11,051 nucleotides of DNA from NCBI GenBank assembly GCA_012838395.1, contig DUPI01000065.1, positions 1-11,051 on the forward strand. Direction: 5' to 3'. Positions 9,066-11,051 of this stretch are shown here, piece after piece (position 1 is the first letter of the stretch; each line of letters begins with the position of its first letter). This DNA is from Mollicutes bacterium (GTDB lineage Bacteria > Bacillota_I > Bacilli_A > RF39 > UBA660). The translations under genes were made by a program, and so were the position numbers. Under the pieces are notes generated by a model. That model was not told where the DNA came from. It saw nothing but the letters and a program-made list of their open reading frames with translations, and made no database searches.

Positions 9066-9093
9066 AGTATATCATATTTGCATAAAAAGTTAA
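9066..9093 (-). promoter_or_regulatory. Sigma-A type promoter for the glucan synthase-pgi-mutase operon
   Basis: On the minus strand, TTAACT (9088-9093) is followed after 16 nt by TATACT (9066-9071). A TG one base upstream of the latter makes an extended -10. Transcription would begin near 9058 and give a leader of about 25 nt before the start at 9032. The site lies between the asnS terminator and the synthase, where a promoter is expected. The -35 matches consensus at four of six positions. No operator or riboswitch is evident in the gap. Confidence 0.55.
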
Positions 9094-9141
9094 AATATAA
9101 TTGATTTGGTTATAGCTACTTTATTTTAATTTATCTGTATT

Positions 9142-9174
9142 AAAAAAGGCCAGATATTCATTATCAAGCCTTTT
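9142..9174 (-). terminator. Intrinsic terminator after asnS
   Basis: Read on the minus strand, AAAAGGC and GCCTTTT form a perfect 7-bp stem. An internal GATA/TATC pairing above a small internal loop extends it, and six T residues follow. It begins about 18 nt past the asnS stop codon and separates asnS from the downstream operon. On the plus strand the T-run is weaker, so I assign it to the minus strand. Confidence 0.8.
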
Positions 9175-9192
9175 GATTTCTTTATAGCTATT

Positions 9193-10578
9193 TTAAAATT
9201 CACAATTCCCTGGGGTTCTTGGAAATGGAATAACATCTCTTATATTTTCAACTCCGGTAATATATATTAACAATCTTTCAAATCCTATTCCAAAACCAGA
9301 GTGTTTACAACCGCCATATTTTCTTAAATTTACATACCAGTCTAACTCTTCTGCACTAACATTCATTTCTTTCATACGTTGTAACAATTTGTCTAAACGC
9401 TCTTCCCTTTGGCTTCCACCCATTAATTCACCAGCTCCTGGAACTAGTAAATCAACCGCAGCAACTGTTTCGCCATCTTCATTTGAACGCATATAGAAGG
9501 CTTTTATATCTTTAGGCCAATCTGTAATAAAAACTGGAGATTTGAAATATTCTTCTGTTAAATATTTTTCATGCTCTTTAGCTAAGTCTTCATAGTAGTC
9601 TGGTATATTTTCAAACTTCAATTTTGAATTTAATAAAATATCAATAGCTTCTTTATGAGAAATTCGAACTGCCGTTTTATCCAAGACAGATTTTAACTTA
9701 TCGATTAATCCTGGTTCAACAAATTTATCGAAAAATTCTATCTCTACTTTGGCGTGTTTTAATACATAATGGATAATATATTTTAAAACATCTTCTTCAA
9801 TATCCATTAATCTATCTAAATCACAAAAAGCGACTTCAGGTTCAATCATCCAAAATTCTGAAGCATGTGTTTTGGTATTTGAATTTTCTGCTCTAAAAGT
9901 AGGTCCAAAAGTATAAACTCTTTTATAGGCAAGCGCAAAAGCTTCACCTTGCAACTGCCCTGACACTGTCAACGACGCTTCCTTGTGAAAAAAATCTTTT
10001 GAGTAATCTACTACATTATCTTTTGTTTTAGGAACTTTTTCTAAGTCTAGTGTTGTTACCTTAAACATGTCTCCTGCACCCTCTGCATCACTTCCCGTAA
10101 TAATCGGACTGTGCAAATAAACATATCCTCTTTCTTGGAAATAAGTGTGAATTGCCATTGCTACGAGACTTCTTACTCTAAAGGTTGCATTAAAAAGATT
10201 AGTACGAGGTCTTAAATACCCAACTTCTCTTAAAAATTCACGACTATGTCTTTTGGGTTGAATTGGATAATCTTCTGGACAATCTCCTTCTAAAATAATT
10301 GTTTTTAATTTTATTTCAAAATCTTGATTTTTACCAAGTGATTTTATAACTTCACCGGTTATCCTAACTGCTGATCCCACACGAAATTTAGTAATTTCTG
10401 AAAAATTTTCTAAATCTTTTGCATATACTATTTGAACCGACTTAAAATAAGTTCCATCATTAAAATCAATGAAACCGAACTCTTTTTGTTTACGGTGGTT
10501 TCTAATCCAACCTTCCAACATAACTTCCTTACCTATATGACTTTTCTCATATAAATCTTTTACATCTAAAACTATCAT
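9193..10578 (-). CDS. asnS: Asparagine--tRNA ligase
   Basis: This class IIb aminoacyl-tRNA synthetase, 461 residues, charges tRNA-Asn with asparagine using ATP in the cytosol. An N-terminal OB-fold anticodon-binding domain (about 1-115, with LEGWIRNHR) precedes the catalytic core. The core shows the AsnRS-typical KEASLTVSGQLQGEAFA, motif 2 GPTFRAENSNTKTH (Arg229) followed by EFWMIEPEVAF, and motif 3 GFGIGFERL (Arg435) ending in IPFPRTPGNCEF. The SGQLQGE and ENSNT segments separate it from aspartyl-tRNA synthetases. The start at 10578 has AGGAGG (10584-10589) 5 nt upstream. A T-box leader for tRNA-Asn lies upstream and a terminator lies downstream, so it is a single-gene transcript unless the upstream gene reads through. 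Nothing looks truncated. Confidence 0.97.
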   Translation of the reverse strand: MIVLDVKDLYEKSHIGKEVMLEGWIRNHRKQKEFGFIDFNDGTYFKSVQIVYAKDLENFSEITKFRVGSAVRITGEVIKSLGKNQDFEIKLKTIILEGDCPEDYPIQPKRHSREFLREVGYLRPRTNLFNATFRVRSLVAMAIHTYFQERGYVYLHSPIITGSDAEGAGDMFKVTTLDLEKVPKTKDNVVDYSKDFFHKEASLTVSGQLQGEAFALAYKRVYTFGPTFRAENSNTKTHASEFWMIEPEVAFCDLDRLMDIEEDVLKYIIHYVLKHAKVEIEFFDKFVEPGLIDKLKSVLDKTAVRISHKEAIDILLNSKLKFENIPDYYEDLAKEHEKYLTEEYFKSPVFITDWPKDIKAFYMRSNEDGETVAAVDLLVPGAGELMGGSQREERLDKLLQRMKEMNVSAEELDWYVNLRKYGGCKHSGFGIGFERLLIYITGVENIRDVIPFPRTPGNCEF

Positions 10579-10605
10579 ATTTCCCTCCTAATAAAAAAAC
10601 AATTA

Positions 10606-10678
10606 TAATAAAAGGACGGGGTTAACCGTGGTGCCACCTTTCTTATCATAATTGATCACTTAATACAAGATAACGGTT
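10606..10678 (-). terminator. T-box antiterminator/terminator switch
   Basis: Two exclusive structures share the T-box strand. In the antiterminator, AACCGT (10673-10678) pairs with ACGGTT (10624-10629), leaving UGGCACC as the bulge that contacts the tRNA end. In the terminator, AAAGG and ACGG (within 10626-10641) pair with CCGT and CCTTT (10611-10619), followed by a T-rich run TTTTATTAT. This is the standard Firmicute transcription-attenuation layout. Confidence 0.8.
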
Positions 10679-10811
10679 GTCCCGACATAACTTACTATTA
10701 TTTCAGTTAGTAACTCCGTGGCGTTATTCTTATTAGTCTTATTGCTGCTTTCCACCATTTGCAACTCTCTATAAACAGGGTCTAACAATACTCTTCCACT
10801 TCAAAGTTCTT
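10606..10811 (-). ncRNA. T-box riboswitch leader of asnS, specifier AAC (Asn)
   Basis: The leader senses uncharged tRNA-Asn and allows asnS transcription when charging is low. Stem I begins with a base formed by AACT (10805-10808) and GTGG (10796-10799), pairing with AGTT and CCAC further along. The specifier loop has AGTA (10789-10792) on the 5' side and GAAT-AAC on the 3' side, with the AAC codon at 10723-10725. The distal part of stem I shows AGAGAGTTGC and TGGTG. A hairpin TTACTA/TAGTAA (about 10694-10715) is a stem III candidate. The T-box sequence GGTGGCACCACGG is at 10626-10638. Its UGGC would pair with an acceptor end whose discriminator is G, as in bacterial tRNA-Asn. The 5' end is estimated from the promoter. 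Confidence 0.92.
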
Positions 10812-10817
10812 AATATT

Positions 10818-10846
10818 ATTATATATATACTTATTTCATTAGTCAA
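10818..10846 (-). promoter_or_regulatory. Strong sigma-A promoter of the T-box-asnS unit
   Basis: On the minus strand TTGACT (10841-10846) is separated by exactly 17 nt from a perfect TATAAT (10818-10823). Transcription would start near 10811, giving a leader of about 230 nt that contains the whole T-box. The -35 lies only 5 nt past the stop codon of the upstream gene. Confidence 0.85.
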
Positions 10847-10851
10847 GCCTA

Positions 10852-11051
10852 TTATTTTTTTATAGAGGTTAATTTAAAAAAGTTATATAAAACATGTATT
10901 ATTTTATCCCAATTATCAGCTAATTCTTTATTGATACGTGAAAGAATTACATTTTTATCACTCTCTACTTCATTAAAACACTCATAATATAAATACTTTA
11001 ATTTTTCCATATTATTAACCTTTTTCATTTCTTTTCTAACATAATAATCCA
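10852..11051 (-). CDS. C-terminal end of an unrecognised helical protein (5' truncated by window edge)
   Basis: A frame open at the right edge encodes 65 full codons ending in TAA at 10852-10854. The peptide starts DYYVRKEMKK, continues through YLYYECFNEVESDKN, and ends in NFFKLTSIKK. It is rich in charged and aromatic residues and looks helical. No motif is recognisable and I assign no function. Internal ATGs (residues 8 and 14 of the visible part) could start a 52-58 residue protein, but neither has a good ribosome binding site, so a larger gene running in from outside is more likely. No terminator is visible after its stop, so its transcript may run into the asnS leader. Confidence 0.6.
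   Translation of the reverse strand, partial: DYYVRKEMKKVNNMEKLKYLYYECFNEVESDKNVILSRINKELADNWDKIIHVLYNFFKLTSIKK

Noticed and set aside
9142..9174. Terminator as a bidirectional element
   Set aside because: No plus-strand gene approaches it, and the plus-strand T-run is short, so only minus-strand function is supported.

Overview
The window comes from an AT-rich, low-GC Gram-positive lineage (Bacillota, or a wall-less Mycoplasmatota relative that keeps the standard code). Three observations support this: AGGAGG-type ribosome binding sites, a T-box leader in front of an aminoacyl-tRNA synthetase gene, and very long reading frames rich in tryptophan with every Trp as TGG and no in-frame TGA. 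The last point rules out the Mycoplasma/Spiroplasma code. The exact taxon cannot be fixed from the sequence. Every gene lies on the minus strand, so transcription runs from high to low coordinates.

At the right edge (10852-11051) is the C-terminal end of an unrecognised helical protein. Directly after its stop codon comes a strong promoter (TTGACT-17-TATAAT) and a T-box leader of about 230 nt. The specifier codon AAC and the UGGC acceptor-binding sequence both fit tRNA-Asn. The leader controls asnS (9193-10578), which ends in an intrinsic terminator (9142-9174).

A new promoter (9066-9093) then starts a carbohydrate operon. Its first gene (1365-9032) encodes a 2555-residue membrane protein with the full architecture of a cyclic beta-1,2-glucan synthase (NdvB/ChvB/Cgs type): a GT84 glycosyltransferase between membrane segments, a middle cyclising domain (GH189 type), and a C-terminal GH94 phosphorylase. 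It overlaps pgi (glucose-6-phosphate isomerase) by 14 nt. pgi in turn overlaps, by another 14 nt, an AlgC/ManB-type phosphoglucomutase/phosphomannomutase that runs off the left edge.

The inferred logic is a glucan supply line. Pgi makes glucose-6-phosphate from fructose-6-phosphate, the mutase makes glucose-1-phosphate, a UDP-glucose pyrophosphorylase (not in the window) would make UDP-glucose, and the giant enzyme polymerises, trims and cyclises the chain. Its phosphorylase domain would return glucose-1-phosphate to the same pool. The individual protein families are known. The unusual points are a complete cyclic-glucan synthase in this kind of genome and its tight coupling to two precursor genes. 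There are no mobile elements, CRISPR arrays, tRNAs or rRNAs, and no gene-free stretch over 300 bases; the longest (10579-10851) is filled by the T-box leader and promoter.
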